Source: an uncultured Bacillota bacterium (GTDB lineage: Bacteria > Bacillota > Clostridia > Peptostreptococcales > Anaerovoracaceae). Taken from it: a stretch of DNA of 44,906 nt. The DNA is taken from the NCBI GenBank assembly GCA_949287095.1, contig CASEFA010000001.1, forward strand, positions 133,320-178,225. Reading direction: 5' to 3'. Below are positions 1 to 10,016 of the stretch, in pieces; the stretch's first letter is position 1; each line of letters begins with the position of its first letter. A program made the translations under genes and the position numbers. Below the pieces are notes generated by a model. It had not been told where the DNA came from. It saw nothing but the letters and a program-made list of their open reading frames with translations, and searched no databases.

Positions 1-931
1 CCGCATATACCCATACTCCCGGGTTTCCGCTTGGAGAAAGCCACTTCGTAACAAATTCGGCAAACCCTGTTCCCGGGAAGAAATTTACAAGCATAATCGG
101 AGTCTGAATCAGCGAAAGTGCGAAGATTACAGGAATTACTCCGGCCTGGTTTACTTTCAGCGGAATATGAGTAGACTGTCCGCCGTACATCTTTCTTCCG
201 ACTACTCTCTTCGCATACTGAACAGGAATTCTTCTCGTTCCCTGCTGTACTTCGATGATTCCCAGAATTACCACTACTGCAGCTAAGAGGAACAGGATTA
301 TGGTCACGATGCCAAGCTGTCCTTCCCTGTACTGGGTCCACATGCTTCTGATGCCGCTCGGAATTCTCGCAACGATACCGCTGAAGATTATCAGGGAAAT
401 ACCGTTTCCGATTCCGTTTTCATTTATCTGCTCTCCGAGCCACATGAGGAAGGCCGTACCCGCCGTAAGAACCAGTATGATTACCGCAAAGGAGAACCAC
501 GTCTGATCGATTACGGCTCCTCTGAACAGACCCACCGTAAGTCCCAGCGCCTGAATCAGAGCCAGAACCACAGTCATGTATCTCGTTATCTGAGCCATTT
601 TCTTTCTTCCGGTCATGCCTTCCTTGGCAAGCCTTTCGAAATACGGGAATGCTATACCCAGAAGCTGCATAATAATGCTTGCCGTTACATACGGCGTAAT
701 GCTAAGCGCAAAGATGGTGAAGTTGCTGAATGCTCCGCCCGAAAACAGGTCGAAGAGATCCAGCAGTCCTGCATCGCCGCTGAAGGTCTGAGCCAGGACA
801 TCTCTGTCGATGCCCGGCACAGGTATGCTTGAACCGATCCTGAAAACCACCAGCATAAGCAGCGTAAATATCAGCTTTCTGCGTATTTCAGGAATCTTAA
901 ACGCTTTCGCTACATTATTCAGCAGATCCAT
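1..931 (-). CDS. secY: Preprotein translocase subunit SecY (partial, C-terminus outside window)
   Basis: SecY forms the central channel of the SecYEG translocon, which exports and inserts proteins across the cytoplasmic membrane. Only the first 310 codons are in the window. The reading frame begins MDLLNNVAKAFKIPEIRRK and contains family-typical stretches such as RIGSSIPVPGID and GIGNGISLIIF, with several hydrophobic helices. The ATG at 931 lies just after the rplO stop (933-935) and is preceded by an AGGTGA ribosome binding site inside the end of rplO, so the two are probably translationally coupled. Its place as the last visible gene of the spc cluster is the usual one in Firmicutes. Confidence 0.96.
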   Translation of the reverse strand, partial: MDLLNNVAKAFKIPEIRRKLIFTLLMLVVFRIGSSIPVPGIDRDVLAQTFSGDAGLLDLFDLFSGGAFSNFTIFALSITPYVTASIIMQLLGIAFPYFERLAKEGMTGRKKMAQITRYMTVVLALIQALGLTVGLFRGAVIDQTWFSFAVIILVLTAGTAFLMWLGEQINENGIGNGISLIIFSGIVARIPSGIRSMWTQYREGQLGIVTIILFLLAAVVVILGIIEVQQGTRRIPVQYAKRVVGRKMYGGQSTHIPLKVNQAGVIPVIFALSLIQTPIMLVNFFPGTGFAEFVTKWLSPSGNPGVWVYA

Positions 932-932
932 A

Positions 933-1373
933 TCAGATCACCTCTGCCTTTCCTCCGGCAGCTTCTATCTTTTCAATTGCAGTCCTGGTAAACTTCTGTG
1001 CCTTTACCGTGATGCCCTTGTCTAAAGCTCCATCTCCGAGAATCTTAACGCCGTCTTTAACCTGCTTTACCATTCCGGCCTCGATAAGAACCTCAGGTGT
1101 AACCACGGTACCGGCCTCAAATCTGTTAAGCTCCTCCACGTTCACGATGGAATATTCCTTAGCCCATTTGTTGGTGAAGCCTCTCTTAGGAAGACGTCTG
1201 TACAGCGGCATCTGTCCACCCTCGAATCCGAGTCTTACTCCGCCGCCGCTTCTGGACTTCTGGCCGTTCATACCTCTGCCGGCAGTCTTTCCCTGACCGG
1301 TAGCGGTACCGCGGCCCTTTCTTTTAGGGTTCTTCTTGGAACCTTCAGGAGCTCTTAATTCATGCAGTTTCAT
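933..1373 (-). CDS. rplO: 50S ribosomal protein L15
   Basis: L15 is a large-subunit protein that helps assemble 23S rRNA domains. The protein has the typical basic, glycine-rich N-terminus ([14 protein letters not shown] followed by [15 protein letters not shown]) and ends GGKAEVI. The open frame extends upstream to a GTG at 1385, but I choose the ATG at 1373: MKLHEL is the conserved family start and an AGGAGG lies 11 nt upstream. The length of 146 aa is normal. It sits between rpmD and secY as expected. Confidence 0.96.
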   Translation of the reverse strand: MKLHELRAPEGSKKNPKRKGRGTATGQGKTAGRGMNGQKSRSGGGVRLGFEGGQMPLYRRLPKRGFTNKWAKEYSIVNVEELNRFEAGTVVTPEVLIEAGMVKQVKDGVKILGDGALDKGITVKAQKFTRTAIEKIEAAGGKAEVI

Positions 1374-1394
1374 TATACCTTGCACCTCCTATCC

Positions 1395-1574
1395 TTAGAT
1401 TTCTTCTACAGTTACTAGATGCGATACTTTCGCAATAGCACCGCGGGTCTGAGGTGTGTCGGCTAATTCAACACTGCGATGCATCTTTCTGAGTCCTAAC
1501 GCTTCGACTACTTTCTTCTGTTTAGGGGAAGCGCCGATGGTGCTCTTAGTTAAAGTGATTTTTAACATTGCCAT
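1395..1574 (-). CDS. rpmD: 50S ribosomal protein L30
   Basis: This is a short 59-aa frame read directly from the sequence. It begins [19 protein letters not shown], contains [11 protein letters not shown] and [11 protein letters not shown], and ends in VEEI, matching bacterial L30. An AGGAGG lies 9 nt before the ATG at 1574. L30 is a small protein of the large subunit. Its place between rpsE and rplO is conserved. Confidence 0.95.
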   Translation of the reverse strand: MAMLKITLTKSTIGASPKQKKVVEALGLRKMHRSVELADTPQTRGAIAKVSHLVTVEEI

Positions 1575-1587
1575 TTCGCGTATCCTC

Positions 1588-2091
1588 CTATCCTAAAATT
1601 TCTTCAGGTGTCTTGCCTCTCAGCTTTGCCACCTTCTCAACTGTCATAAGGTTTCTGAGTCCCTCGATAGTTGCAAGAGCCATGTTTCCGGTGTTGGAAG
1701 AACCCAGGGATTTAGCTCTTACGTTCTTAAGTCCTGCAGATTCCAGTACGGTTCTCACCGAAGAACCTGCGATAACTCCGGTACCAGGCGCAGCCGGCAT
1801 GATGAGAACCTTGCCTGCTCCGAATACGCCCGTTACTGTATGAGGAACTGTGGTTCCTACGATTGGAACATATATGAGTTTCTTCTTTGCATCCTCGGTA
1901 GCTTTTCTTACAGCTTCAGGAATTTCCTGAGCCTTTCCGAGACCAACGCCTACATATCCGTTGCCGTCACCTACTACTACGGTTACGGAGAAACGCATGT
2001 TTCTTCCGCCCTTAACGGTCTTGGCAACACGTCTGATGCTGACGATGTTTTCCTTCAAGTCCAGCTTGGATGCATCTATGATATTACGCAT
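1588..2091 (-). CDS. rpsE: 30S ribosomal protein S5
   Basis: S5 is a small-subunit protein that affects translational accuracy and contacts mRNA near the entry channel. The 167-aa product has the S5 N-terminal double-stranded-RNA-like domain ([36 protein letters not shown]) and the C-terminal domain ([25 protein letters not shown]). An AGGAGG precedes the ATG at 2091. It lies between rplR and rpmD in the standard order. Confidence 0.97.
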   Translation of the reverse strand: MRNIIDASKLDLKENIVSIRRVAKTVKGGRNMRFSVTVVVGDGNGYVGVGLGKAQEIPEAVRKATEDAKKKLIYVPIVGTTVPHTVTGVFGAGKVLIMPAAPGTGVIAGSSVRTVLESAGLKNVRAKSLGSSNTGNMALATIEGLRNLMTVEKVAKLRGKTPEEILG

Positions 2092-2107
2092 TCCTTATTT
2101 CCTCCTG

Positions 2108-2473
2108 TTAGAATTTCAATCCGCCTTCACGGGCGCCTTCAGCAAGTTCCTTAACTCTTCCGTGATAAAGGAATCCGCCTCTGTCGAAAGCAACCTCGCT
2201 GATGCCCTTGGCAAGAGCTCTCTGTGCTACAGCCTCTCCTACTTTTCTGGCAGCTTCCTTGTTTCCGCCGTGTTCAAAGGTTCCCTTAAGGTCCTTATCG
2301 GTGGAGGACGCCGCTACCAGTGTAGTCATATTTACATCGTCTATGATCTGACAAGAGATGTTCTTGTTGGATCTGAAAACACAAAGTCTCGGTTTTTCAG
2401 GAGTTCCGGACAGGTTTTTTCTGACTCTTGCGTGTCTTTTCAGACGCTTGTCGTTTCTGCTTTCCTTTGCCAT
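2108..2473 (-). CDS. rplR: 50S ribosomal protein L18
   Basis: L18 binds 5S rRNA and helps attach it to the large subunit. The product (121 aa from the ATG at 2473) contains [19 protein letters not shown]-type segment [13 protein letters not shown] and a C-terminal [27 protein letters not shown], all family-typical. The frame opens at a GTG at 2479, but the ATG two codons later has the better spacing from the GGAG. Confidence 0.96.
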   Translation of the reverse strand: MAKESRNDKRLKRHARVRKNLSGTPEKPRLCVFRSNKNISCQIIDDVNMTTLVAASSTDKDLKGTFEHGGNKEAARKVGEAVAQRALAKGISEVAFDRGGFLYHGRVKELAEGAREGGLKF

Positions 2474-2493
2474 TTTCACTTCACTCCTTTCAC

Positions 2494-3036
2494 TTATTTA
2501 GCACCGGCTTTGCCTTCTTTTCTGCGAATAACCTCGTTCTCGTACTTGATACCCTTGCCCTTGTAAGGTTCAGGCTCTCTCCAAGATCTGATTACTGCAG
2601 CGTAGTTTCCTACTGCGGCTTTGTCGATACCCTTTACTACTACAGTGTTAGGATCAGGAACTTCGGTGGTGATTCCTTCAGGATCCGGCATCTCAACAGG
2701 ATGGGAATATCCCAGGTTCATCACTAAAGTCTTGCCCTTCTTCTCAGCTCTGTAACCTACGCCTACGAGAGTCATTCTCTTCTCGAATCCGCTGGTTACG
2801 CCGATAATCATGTTGTTTACAAGTGTTCTTGCAAGACCGTGCTGAGATCTGTAGTTTCTATCGTCGGAAGTTCTGGTGAAAACTACTTCTCCGTCTTTTA
2901 CTTCTATATCTATAAGCTTGCTGATCTGTTCCTGCAGCTGACCCTTAGGTCCCTTTACGGTTACCATGTTGTTAGCGTCTACGGTAACCTCTACACCGGC
3001 AGGAAGCTGAGCAGGTTTTCTACCTATTCTTGACAT
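2494..3036 (-). CDS. rplF: 50S ribosomal protein L6
   Basis: L6 is a large-subunit protein near the factor-binding site. The 180-aa product begins [17 protein letters not shown] and carries the conserved C-terminal signature around [26 protein letters not shown]. The length is normal. It is preceded by a GGAGG ribosome binding site and lies between rpsH and rplR. Confidence 0.97.
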   Translation of the reverse strand: MSRIGRKPAQLPAGVEVTVDANNMVTVKGPKGQLQEQISKLIDIEVKDGEVVFTRTSDDRNYRSQHGLARTLVNNMIIGVTSGFEKRMTLVGVGYRAEKKGKTLVMNLGYSHPVEMPDPEGITTEVPDPNTVVVKGIDKAAVGNYAAVIRSWREPEPYKGKGIKYENEVIRRKEGKAGAK

Positions 3037-3048
3037 ATTTCTTACCTC

Positions 3049-3447
3049 CTACCATACATAACAGATTACTTCTCCGCCAACGCCCAGCTTTCTGGCTTCC
3101 TTGTCGCTGATTACTCCCTTTGAAGTAGAGATGATAGCGATTCCGAGGCCGCCCAGTACCTTAGGCACTTCGTTAGCCTTAGCGTAAACCTTAAGGCCCG
3201 GCTTGGAGATCTTCTTGATTCCGCTTATTACTCTTTCCTTGCCTGCACCATACTTCATTTCGATCTTTATGATGCCCTGCTTGTTATCGTCGATAACTTC
3301 GTACTTGCTGATATAGCCTTCGTTTAACAGAATCTCGGCGATGGATTTCTTGATGTTGGACGCCGGGATTTCAACTGTCTCATGACCTGCTGTATTGGCA
3401 TTTCTGATTCTCGTCAGCATATCCGCGATTGGATCTGTCATTGTCAT
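3049..3447 (-). CDS. rpsH: 30S ribosomal protein S8
   Basis: S8 binds the central domain of 16S rRNA and, in E. coli, represses translation of the spc operon. The 132-aa product starts [17 protein letters not shown] and ends with [20 protein letters not shown], both typical. A perfect two-part hairpin lies between the rpsN stop and this gene's ribosome binding site (see separate entry). Confidence 0.97.
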   Translation of the reverse strand: MTMTDPIADMLTRIRNANTAGHETVEIPASNIKKSIAEILLNEGYISKYEVIDDNKQGIIKIEMKYGAGKERVISGIKKISKPGLKVYAKANEVPKVLGGLGIAIISTSKGVISDKEARKLGVGGEVICYVW

Positions 3448-3468
3448 TACAGTATTTCTCCTTCCTCT

Positions 3469-3499
3469 TGCACGGTTCGGGCTGCCGCCCGCCTGTGCA
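3469..3499 (-). promoter_or_regulatory. Hairpin between rpsN and rpsH
   Basis: Two nested inverted repeats (TGCAC/GTGCA outside, CGGGC/GCCCG inside, loop TGCC) lie in the gap upstream of rpsH. There is no following T-run on the minus strand, so it does not look like a simple terminator. A role in mRNA processing or in S8 autoregulation is possible but is only inference. Confidence 0.4.
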
Positions 3500-3513
3500 C
3501 TGATGTAACTATT

Positions 3514-3699
3514 TTACCAGCTGGCTTTTCTAACCCCAGGTATTTCTCCCTTATATGCTAATTCTCTGAAGCATATACGGCAGATGCCGTACTTTCTGAG
3601 TACAGAATGAGGTCTTCCGCATATTCTGCATCTCGTATACGCACGGGTCGAATACTTAGGCTTTCTCTGCTGTTTAACCTTAAGAGATGTCTTTGCCAT
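3514..3699 (-). CDS. rpsN: 30S ribosomal protein S14, zinc-binding type Z
   Basis: The 61-aa short form of S14 has four cysteines in the pattern CRICG...CRICF, which bind zinc. This is the C+ (type Z) form common in Firmicutes, as opposed to the roughly 90-aa zinc-free paralogue induced under zinc limitation. It acts in assembly of the 30S head. It lies between rplE and rpsH. Confidence 0.97.
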   Translation of the reverse strand: MAKTSLKVKQQRKPKYSTRAYTRCRICGRPHSVLRKYGICRICFRELAYKGEIPGVRKASW

Positions 3700-3708
3700 T
3701 TTAACCTC

Positions 3709-4254
3709 CTAGTTCTTCTCAAACGGCATTCCCAGGAACTCGAGAAGAGCTGCTGCCTCTTCGTCAGTCTTTGCCGTAGTAGTAAATACGATGTTCATTC
3801 CCTTTATCATGTCTACGTCATCGTAGTTGATTTCAGGGAAGATGAGCTGCTCCTTGATACCCATGGAGTAGTTTCCTCTTCCGTCAAAGGAGTTTCTGCT
3901 AACGCCCTTGAAGTCTCTTACTCTAGGAAGAGAGATGTTGAAGAGCTTATCAACGAAATCGTACATGTTGTCGCCTCTTAAAGTTACCTTGGCGCCTACA
4001 GGCATTCCCTGTCTTACCTTAAAGTTGGCGATGGACTTTCTTGCCTTGGTGGTTACCGGCTTCTGACCGGTGATAAGGCCGATTTCCTTAACTGCAGTCT
4101 CGAGAAGTTTGATGTTGTCCTTGGCTTCGCCCAGACCCATGTTGATGGTAACCTTGGTAAGCTTAGGAATCATCATAGGATTCTCATATCCGAACTTTTC
4201 CTGAAGAGCAGGATATACTTTAGTCTTGTAAGTTTCCTTAAGTCTTGCTGTCAA
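3709..4254 (-). CDS. rplE: 50S ribosomal protein L5
   Basis: L5 binds 5S rRNA and contacts the small subunit. The 181-aa product includes [39 protein letters not shown] and [18 protein letters not shown], all conserved. The best start is a TTG at 4254. It has a GGAGG 8 nt upstream and gives the standard N-terminus ([16 protein letters not shown]), and no ATG gives a full-length protein. A TTG start is unusual among its neighbours. Confidence 0.96.
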   Translation of the reverse strand: MTARLKETYKTKVYPALQEKFGYENPMMIPKLTKVTINMGLGEAKDNIKLLETAVKEIGLITGQKPVTTKARKSIANFKVRQGMPVGAKVTLRGDNMYDFVDKLFNISLPRVRDFKGVSRNSFDGRGNYSMGIKEQLIFPEINYDDVDMIKGMNIVFTTTAKTDEEAAALLEFLGMPFEKN

Positions 4255-4271
4255 AACCTTCTCCTCCTTTC

Positions 4272-4577
4272 TTAGTCTATAGTCTTTCCGGTTTTTCTGT
4301 TGATTCTTACTTTCTTGTCGCCCTCAACCTTGTAACCGATTTTTACTGGTGCTTTAGCCTTGGTGTCGTAGTACATTACGTTGGAAGCGTCGATAGGACC
4401 CTCGATGTGTCTGATCTCAGCCTGAGCGGTTCTGGTCTGCTTCTGATGCTTTGTCTGAATGTTAACGCCTTCTACGACTACTCTGTTCTTTTCCGGTATA
4501 GCTCTGAGAACTTTTCCGGTTCTGCCTTTATCTTTTCCGGTAATAACGATTACCGTATCATCCTTTTTAATACGCAT
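4272..4577 (-). CDS. rplX: 50S ribosomal protein L24
   Basis: L24 is an assembly-initiator protein of the large subunit. The 101-aa product starts [24 protein letters not shown] (KOW motif) and ends [13 protein letters not shown]. The length and position between rplN and rplE are standard. Confidence 0.96.
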   Translation of the reverse strand: MRIKKDDTVIVITGKDKGRTGKVLRAIPEKNRVVVEGVNIQTKHQKQTRTAQAEIRHIEGPIDASNVMYYDTKAKAPVKIGYKVEGDKKVRINRKTGKTID

Positions 4578-4589
4578 TCGCTACACCTC

Positions 4590-4964
4590 CTATAAAGTTT
4601 CCGGAGCCAGAGACACGATCTTCATGAATCCCTTATCTCTCAGCTCTCTTGCTACTGGTCCAAAGATACGGGTTCCTACCGGAGTCTTGTCCTCTTTACT
4701 CTTTATGATAACTGCTGCGTTCTGGTCGAACTTCACATAGCTTCCGTCAGCTCTTCTAACACCCTTAGAAGATCTTACAACGACAGCCTTTACAACGTCG
4801 CCCTTCTTAACTACGCCGCCAGGTGTTGCTTCCTTTACAGCGCAAACGATTATATCGCCTATGTTCGCATACTGACGGCTGGTACCGCCGAGAATGCGTA
4901 TGCACAGAAGTTCCTTTGCACCGGAATTGTCAGCGACTTTCAGTCTTGTTTCTGTCTGAATCAT
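4590..4964 (-). CDS. rplN: 50S ribosomal protein L14
   Basis: L14 lies at the subunit interface. The 124-aa product starts [21 protein letters not shown] and contains [22 protein letters not shown] and [14 protein letters not shown], which are diagnostic. The ribosome binding site is GGAGGC. Confidence 0.97.
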   Translation of the reverse strand: MIQTETRLKVADNSGAKELLCIRILGGTSRQYANIGDIIVCAVKEATPGGVVKKGDVVKAVVVRSSKGVRRADGSYVKFDQNAAVIIKSKEDKTPVGTRIFGPVARELRDKGFMKIVSLAPETL

Positions 4965-4976
4965 ACTGGTGCCTCC

Positions 4977-5237
4977 TTATTTAGCTTTCTCAACTACATT
5001 GACAAGTCTCCATCTCTTGTCCTTGGACAGAGGTCTTGTCTCCATAATTCTTACCTTATCTCCTACATTGCATTCGTTATTCTCGTCGTGAGCCTTTACC
5101 TTCTTGGTTCTCTTTACAGCCTTTCCGTAAAGGGAATGTCTTACGAAGTCTTCGATTGCAACTGTTACAGTCTTATCCATTTTGTCGCTTACTACAACGC
5201 CGACCATGGTCTTTCTTCTGTTTCTTTCTGCTGCCAT
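4977..5237 (-). CDS. rpsQ: 30S ribosomal protein S17
   Basis: S17 binds 16S rRNA early in 30S assembly. The 86-aa product contains [21 protein letters not shown], the typical [18 protein letters not shown] segment and the [14 protein letters not shown] signature. Confidence 0.96.
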   Translation of the reverse strand: MAAERNRRKTMVGVVVSDKMDKTVTVAIEDFVRHSLYGKAVKRTKKVKAHDENNECNVGDKVRIMETRPLSKDKRWRLVNVVEKAK

Positions 5238-5255
5238 AATACATCCTCCTTTCCG

Positions 5256-5459
5256 TTAGGCATTAGCCTTTTCAAGCTCTTTTTCTCTGATTATGGTTTT
5301 AACTCTTGCGATGTTTCTCTTAACTTCTCTCATCTTTACAGGGTTCTCAAGCTGTCCTGTAACGTGCTGGAATCTCAAATTGAAGAGTTCTTTCTTCATT
5401 TTTTCGAGCTCAGCTGCGAGTTCGATATCGGTCATTTCTCTCATTTTCTTCAATTCCAT
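5256..5459 (-). CDS. rpmC: 50S ribosomal protein L29
   Basis: L29 lies at the polypeptide exit tunnel and takes part in trigger-factor docking. The 67-aa product reads [20 protein letters not shown] and [16 protein letters not shown], typical L29. Its ATG overlaps the rplP stop by one base (TAATG), which implies translational coupling. Confidence 0.96.
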   Translation of the reverse strand: MELKKMREMTDIELAAELEKMKKELFNLRFQHVTGQLENPVKMREVKRNIARVKTIIREKELEKANA

Positions 5460-5893
5460 TATGCTTCACCACCCTTTGCTGCTTCCTGGCCCTTGATGGC
5501 AAACTTAGACTTAACAGGGAGCTTATGGCTTGCAAGTCTGATTGCTTCTCTTGCCTGCTCTTCTGTTACTCCTTCAATTTCGAACATTACTCTGCCCGGC
5601 TTAACTACTGCTACCCAGTATTCAGGAGCACCTTTACCGGAACCCATTCTTACTTCGGCAGGTTTCTTGGTTACCGACTTGTGTGGGAATATCTTGATAT
5701 ATACCTTACCACCTCTTTTGATAGATCTGGTCATGGCAATTCTGGCAGCCTCTATCTGATTGGAGGTGATCCATCCGCATTCCTGCGCAATGAGACCGTA
5801 CTCACCGTAGGTAATCTTGTTGCCCTTGGTAGCTACGCCCTTCATTCTACCTCTGTGAACTCTTCTATGTTTAACGCGCTTTGGCATCAACAT
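5459..5893 (-). CDS. rplP: 50S ribosomal protein L16
   Basis: L16 organises the A-site region of the large subunit. The 144-aa product starts [19 protein letters not shown] and contains [20 protein letters not shown] and [19 protein letters not shown], the family signatures. A GGAGG precedes the start. Confidence 0.97.
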   Translation of the reverse strand: MLMPKRVKHRRVHRGRMKGVATKGNKITYGEYGLIAQECGWITSNQIEAARIAMTRSIKRGGKVYIKIFPHKSVTKKPAEVRMGSGKGAPEYWVAVVKPGRVMFEIEGVTEEQAREAIRLASHKLPVKSKFAIKGQEAAKGGEA

Positions 5894-5920
5894 GGCTTTG
5901 TTCCTCCTTTCTTCTATCGA

Positions 5921-6784
5921 TTATTCTTCGGTTACTGCTGCTGTTTCTGCTGCAGGAGCTTCCACCTGAGGAGCTTCTGCTTCAGGCTTGGCCTTAGGAG
6001 CCTTTCTGGTTCTCGGAAGCGCTACCTTGGCTGCAGGCTGACGGTCGTCTCTTCTTCTGTCATCTCTTCTTCTGTCGTTTCTTCTTCTTTCGCCCTTGCC
6101 TCTTCTTTCGCGTCTGTCGCGCTTTTCCTCACGAACCGGGCTCTGGAGTCCCTTGTCAAGGATTTCTCCGTGGTTGATCCATACCTTTACGCCGATCTTT
6201 CCGTAAGTGGTGTCAGCTTCAGCAAAGCCGTAGTCGATGTCTGCTCTTATCGTATGGAGAGGAACATTTCCTTCGCTGTACTTTTCGCTTCTGGCGATTT
6301 CAGCACCGCCCAGTCTTCCGGAACAGAGAATCTTTATTCCCTTGGCATTTGCCTTCATAGTTCTGGAAATAGCCTGCTTCATGGCTCTTCTGAAGGAAAC
6401 TCTTCTCTCGAGAGCCTGAGCAACGCTTTCAGCGGTAAGCTGTGCGTCCAGTTCGGATCTTCTGATCTCCTCGATGGAGATGTCTATATCCTTCTTTGTA
6501 AGCTTTACGAGAGCCTTCTTCAGCTCGTCAACGCCGTTTCCTGCATGGCCGATAACCATACCAGGTCTTGCGGTGAGAACCGTTACCTTGATCTTGTTCT
6601 CAGCGGATCTCTCGATGAGGACCTTGGAGACTCCTGCTACGTAAAGCTTCTTCTTTACATATTCTCTAATCTTGTTATCTTCTACCAGCATGTCGGCAAA
6701 GTTTCCCTTGTCTGCATACCACTTAGAATTCCAGTCTTTTATTACGCCCACTCTCAAACCATGAGGGCTTACTTTCTGACCCAT
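5921..6784 (-). CDS. rpsC: 30S ribosomal protein S3 with charged C-terminal extension
   Basis: S3 forms part of the mRNA entry channel. The core has the KH domain ([18 protein letters not shown]) and the C-terminal S3 domain ([25 protein letters not shown]). Total length is 287 aa, roughly 65-75 aa beyond a typical S3. The tail from about residue 212 is first rich in Arg/Asp (repeats of RRNDRRRDD type) and then in Ala/Pro/Glu. Charged S3 tails occur in other Clostridia, but this one is long. It is predicted to be disordered and its function is unknown. Confidence 0.96.
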   Translation of the reverse strand: MGQKVSPHGLRVGVIKDWNSKWYADKGNFADMLVEDNKIREYVKKKLYVAGVSKVLIERSAENKIKVTVLTARPGMVIGHAGNGVDELKKALVKLTKKDIDISIEEIRRSELDAQLTAESVAQALERRVSFRRAMKQAISRTMKANAKGIKILCSGRLGGAEIARSEKYSEGNVPLHTIRADIDYGFAEADTTYGKIGVKVWINHGEILDKGLQSPVREEKRDRRERRGKGERRRNDRRRDDRRRDDRQPAAKVALPRTRKAPKAKPEAEAPQVEAPAAETAAVTEE

Positions 6785-6802
6785 TCAGTGAAACCTCCTA
6801 TC

Positions 6803-7138
6803 TTAGTCTCTTTCCTTCAGAGTAACGCCTACGTGGCTGGATCTCTTGAGGATTATAGATGCTCTTCCCTGAGAACCGGCTCTCCATCTTTTCATCGTAG
6901 GGCCCTGGTGAGCATAGATTTCTGCAACATATAAATTATCAGGATTCATGTCGAAGTTGTTCTCTGCGTTAGCGGCAGCGGATTTTACAACCTTCTCGAA
7001 AATCTCTGCTCCCTTACCCGGGGTGAACCTCAGAATAGTGAGGGCCTCGTTAAGGTCTTTGCCTCTTACCAGATCTGCCACAGGCTTCAGCTTGATAGGA
7101 GACATTCTTACGTATTTTGCAACTGCTTTTGCTTCCAT
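6803..7138 (-). CDS. rplV: 50S ribosomal protein L22
   Basis: L22 lines the nascent-peptide exit tunnel. The 111-aa product contains YVRMSPIKLKPVADLVRGKDL and YAHQGPTMKRWRAGSQGRASIILKRSSHVGV, the family signature. It lies between rpsS and rpsC. Confidence 0.97.
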   Translation of the reverse strand: MEAKAVAKYVRMSPIKLKPVADLVRGKDLNEALTILRFTPGKGAEIFEKVVKSAAANAENNFDMNPDNLYVAEIYAHQGPTMKRWRAGSQGRASIILKRSSHVGVTLKERD

Positions 7139-7155
7139 TATCTTATCTCCTTTTC

Positions 7156-7434
7156 TTATCTAACTTTAGACGATTTGTCTGCAGCATGACCTCTGTAAGT
7201 TCTGGTCGGAGCAAATTCTCCGAGCTTGTGTCCTACCATGTCCTCAGTGATATATACAGGAACATGCTTTCTGCCGTCATGGACTGCGATAGTGTGTCCC
7301 ACCATCTGTGGGAATATAGTAGATGGTCTTGACCAGGTCTTGATAACCTTCTTTTCGTTAGCTTCGTTCATAGCCTCTATTCTCTTAAGAAGCTTGGCGT
7401 CTACGAAAGGACCTTTTTTAAGTGATCTGCCCAT
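7156..7434 (-). CDS. rpsS: 30S ribosomal protein S19
   Basis: S19 lies in the 30S head. The 92-aa product starts [19 protein letters not shown] and contains [24 protein letters not shown] and [12 protein letters not shown], all diagnostic. Confidence 0.97.
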   Translation of the reverse strand: MGRSLKKGPFVDAKLLKRIEAMNEANEKKVIKTWSRPSTIFPQMVGHTIAVHDGRKHVPVYITEDMVGHKLGEFAPTRTYRGHAADKSSKVR

Positions 7435-7450
7435 TATCTATGCTCCTTCC

Positions 7451-8284
7451 TTATTTCTCATTTCTTCTCTTAACGATGTACTTGTTGGAAGCCTTGTTCT
7501 TCTTTCTGGTCTTGTAACCGAGAGCAGGCTTACCCCAAGGAGTTACAGGGCTCTTGCGTCCTACAGGAGCCTTACCCTCACCACCGCCGTGTGGATGGTC
7601 GTTAGGGTTCATTACGGAACCTCTTACGGTCGGTCTCCATCCCATGTGTCTCTTTCTTCCTGCCTTACCTATCTGGATGTTGGCGTGTTCTTCGTTTCCA
7701 ACCTCACCGATGGTGGCTCTGCAGGTCATGAGAACCTTTCTTACTTCTCCGGACGGGAGTCTTACCTGGGCGTATCTTCCTTCCTTAGCCATGAGCTGCG
7801 CGCCGTTTCCTGCGGATCTTACCATCTGAGCGCCCTTTCCAGGCTTAAGCTCGATGTTGTGAATGATGGTACCTACAGGAATGTTGGCGATAGGAAGAGC
7901 ATTTCCTACCTTGATGTCCGCTTCAGGACCGGAGTAGATTACATCTCCTACCTTCAGTCCGTTAGGGGCGATTATGTATCTCTTTTCACCATCCGCATAG
8001 AAGAGCAGTGCGATGTTAGCGCTTCTGTTCGGATCGTACTCGATAGTCTTTACAGTAGCAGGAATATCGTCCTTGTTTCTCTTGAAGTCGATAATTCTGT
8101 ACTTAGGTCTTACGCCGCCGCCTCTGTGTCTTACAGTAATCTTACCTCTGGAGTTTCTTCCGGAGTGCTTCTTGAGTGTAACTGTAAGAGATTTCTCAGG
8201 GGTCTTAGCAGTGATTTCCTCAAAAGTGGAAACCGTCATACCTCTTAAACCAGGAGAGGTCGGATTGTATTTTTTAATTCCCAT
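7451..8284 (-). CDS. rplB: 50S ribosomal protein L2
   Basis: L2 supports subunit association and the peptidyl-transferase centre. The 277-aa product has the [15 protein letters not shown] start, the [26 protein letters not shown] region and the conserved C-terminal [21 protein letters not shown] segment, which includes the essential His. Confidence 0.98.
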   Translation of the reverse strand: MGIKKYNPTSPGLRGMTVSTFEEITAKTPEKSLTVTLKKHSGRNSRGKITVRHRGGGVRPKYRIIDFKRNKDDIPATVKTIEYDPNRSANIALLFYADGEKRYIIAPNGLKVGDVIYSGPEADIKVGNALPIANIPVGTIIHNIELKPGKGAQMVRSAGNGAQLMAKEGRYAQVRLPSGEVRKVLMTCRATIGEVGNEEHANIQIGKAGRKRHMGWRPTVRGSVMNPNDHPHGGGEGKAPVGRKSPVTPWGKPALGYKTRKKNKASNKYIVKRRNEK

Positions 8285-8302
8285 TTCTCTCTACCTCCTA
8301 TA

Positions 8303-8593
8303 TTACAGACTCTGGAAGAATTCGATTTCTTTGCTTCCGTCGGTAAGGGTGACGATTGCCTTCTTATATGAAGAAGTCTTTCCGACGTTTCTTCCCATTC
8401 TCTTTACTTTACCGTCAATGTTCATGATGTTGACTTTCTTTACCTCAACACCGAAAATCTCTTCAACTGCCAGCTTAACCTGAGTCTTGTTGGCGTCTTT
8501 AGCCACTTTGAAAGTGTATTTCTTCTGCTGGGCCAAGTCCATGCTGCGCTCGGAGATGACAGGCTTTATGATTACGTCGTATGCGGATCTCAT
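8303..8593 (-). CDS. rplW: 50S ribosomal protein L23
   Basis: L23 is the main exit-tunnel docking site for chaperones and SRP. The 96-aa product contains [23 protein letters not shown] and [14 protein letters not shown]. Its ATG overlaps the rplD stop by one base (TAATG). Confidence 0.96.
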   Translation of the reverse strand: MRSAYDVIIKPVISERSMDLAQQKKYTFKVAKDANKTQVKLAVEEIFGVEVKKVNIMNIDGKVKRMGRNVGKTSSYKKAIVTLTDGSKEIEFFQSL

Positions 8594-9216
8594 TATAAGT
8601 ACACCTCCTGAATCTTCTCTACAGCCTCTTTGGTTACGATGAAGCTGTTATGGTTTACGATTTCATATACGTTCATCGTTCCCACGAGAGCGGTTCTTAC
8701 TCCCGGAATGTTGGCTGCGGACTTTACTATGTTCTCGTCCTTCTCAGCCGTTACGATGAGAGCTTTCTTTCCGGCCTTGACGTTGGAAAGGATATTTACC
8801 ATTTCCTTAGTCTTAGGAGCGTCAAGCTTCAGCTCGTCGAGAACGATTATTTCCTTGTCTGCAACCTTTGCGGAGAGAGCGGACTTAAGAGCAAGTCTCT
8901 TAAGCTTCTTAGGAACAGAATATCTGTAATCTCTCGGCTTCGGTGCAAACACGATTCCGCCTCCTACCTGGGACGGGTCTGTGGAGCTTCCCTGTCTGTG
9001 ACGGCCGGTTCCCTTCTGTCTGAAAGGCTTGCGTCCGCCTCCTCTTACTTCAGCTCTGGTCTTTGCTGACTGTGTACCCTGTCTCTGGTTAGCGAGGTAG
9101 TTTACAACTACTGCATGGACAGCGTCGGCGTTTGGCTCGATTCCGAATATTTCATCCTTGAGCTCGATAGTGCCGGCTTCTTTTCCGGCCATGTTGAGCA
9201 TAGTTACTTTTGCCAT
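8593..9216 (-). CDS. rplD: 50S ribosomal protein L4
   Basis: L4 is an exit-tunnel protein; in E. coli it also represses the S10 operon. The 207-aa product contains the typical [38 protein letters not shown]-type region and [25 protein letters not shown]. It lies between rplC and rplW. Confidence 0.97.
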   Translation of the reverse strand: MAKVTMLNMAGKEAGTIELKDEIFGIEPNADAVHAVVVNYLANQRQGTQSAKTRAEVRGGGRKPFRQKGTGRHRQGSSTDPSQVGGGIVFAPKPRDYRYSVPKKLKRLALKSALSAKVADKEIIVLDELKLDAPKTKEMVNILSNVKAGKKALIVTAEKDENIVKSAANIPGVRTALVGTMNVYEIVNHNSFIVTKEAVEKIQEVYL

Positions 9217-9241
9217 GTTGTGTCTCCTCCTTTCTCAGGCT

Positions 9242-9877
9242 CTATTTGTCCTGACCCTTGACAGCGTATCTAACCTTTACAAGGCTACCCTTGCCACCAG
9301 GTACTGCGCCCTTGATGAGCATGAGGTTTCTGTCAGCGTCTGTCTTGACTAAAACAACGTTCTGAACGGTAACGGTTTCGCGTCCCATTCTTCCCGGCGA
9401 CTTATTTCCCTTGAATACTCTGGAAGGATAAGTACCGGCCGCGAGAGCTCCGTGGAGTCTCTTATGCTTAGAGCCGTGAGTCATCGGGCCTCTGTGATGT
9501 CCGTGTCTCTTGATGTTGCCCTGAGTTCCTTTACCCTTGGATACTCCTGTTACGTCCATCTTGCTGCCTACCTCAAAGTCTGCAACGGTGATGGTCTGAC
9601 CTACTTCGTAAGTCTCGCCCTCTTCAGGTCTGAACTCGGCAAGATGCTTCTTATAGGTTACGCCGTTCTTGTCGAAGTGGCCCTTCATAGGCTTGTTTAC
9701 TCTCTGCGGCTTAGCTTCGCTGAATCCTACCTGAACTGCGTCGTAGCCGTCGGTTTCAACTGTCTTTACCTGAGTAACTGTTTCCGGACCTGCCTCGATA
9801 ACGGTTACAGGAATTACTTCGCCTGTTTCCGCGAAAATCTGAGTCATTCCGATTTTCTTTCCCAAGATTGTTTTCAT
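9242..9877 (-). CDS. rplC: 50S ribosomal protein L3
   Basis: L3 is one of the first proteins bound in 50S assembly. The 211-aa product starts MKTILGKKIGMTQIF and contains GVSKGKGTQGNIKRHGHHRGPMTHGSKHKR and GTYPSRVFKGNKSPGRMG, the family signature. An AGGAGG lies before the ATG. The upstream spacer to rpsJ is 139 nt, long for this cluster. Confidence 0.97.
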   Translation of the reverse strand: MKTILGKKIGMTQIFAETGEVIPVTVIEAGPETVTQVKTVETDGYDAVQVGFSEAKPQRVNKPMKGHFDKNGVTYKKHLAEFRPEEGETYEVGQTITVADFEVGSKMDVTGVSKGKGTQGNIKRHGHHRGPMTHGSKHKRLHGALAAGTYPSRVFKGNKSPGRMGRETVTVQNVVLVKTDADRNLMLIKGAVPGGKGSLVKVRYAVKGQDK

Positions 9878-9985
9878 GTATTTTTCCTCCTTGAATCTTA
9901 CAGCGGATCGGTTCCGGCTTCATCTCCCGGCTTCAGGCTTTTCGCAACCCTTCGCCTGCCGCGGGCCTTCGCTTTTCCCGATCAT

Positions 9986-10010
9986 ACTAAGGGAGTGTCC
10001 CTTACTTAGT
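9986..10010 (-). promoter_or_regulatory. Hairpin in the rpsJ-rplC spacer
   Basis: Just after the rpsJ stop, ACTAAGGGA pairs with TCCCTTACTTAGT across a 3-nt loop with a small bulge. It lacks a T-run on the minus strand, so a full stop of transcription is unlikely. The 139-nt spacer may be a leader for independent control or processing of rplC. This is inference. Confidence 0.4.
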
Positions 10011-10016
10011 TAATTT

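Noticed and set aside
5525-6934. 469-codon plus-strand frame opposite rplP, rpsC and rplV
   Set aside because: Shadow of the ribosomal protein genes on the other strand; composition and lack of a start signal do not support it.
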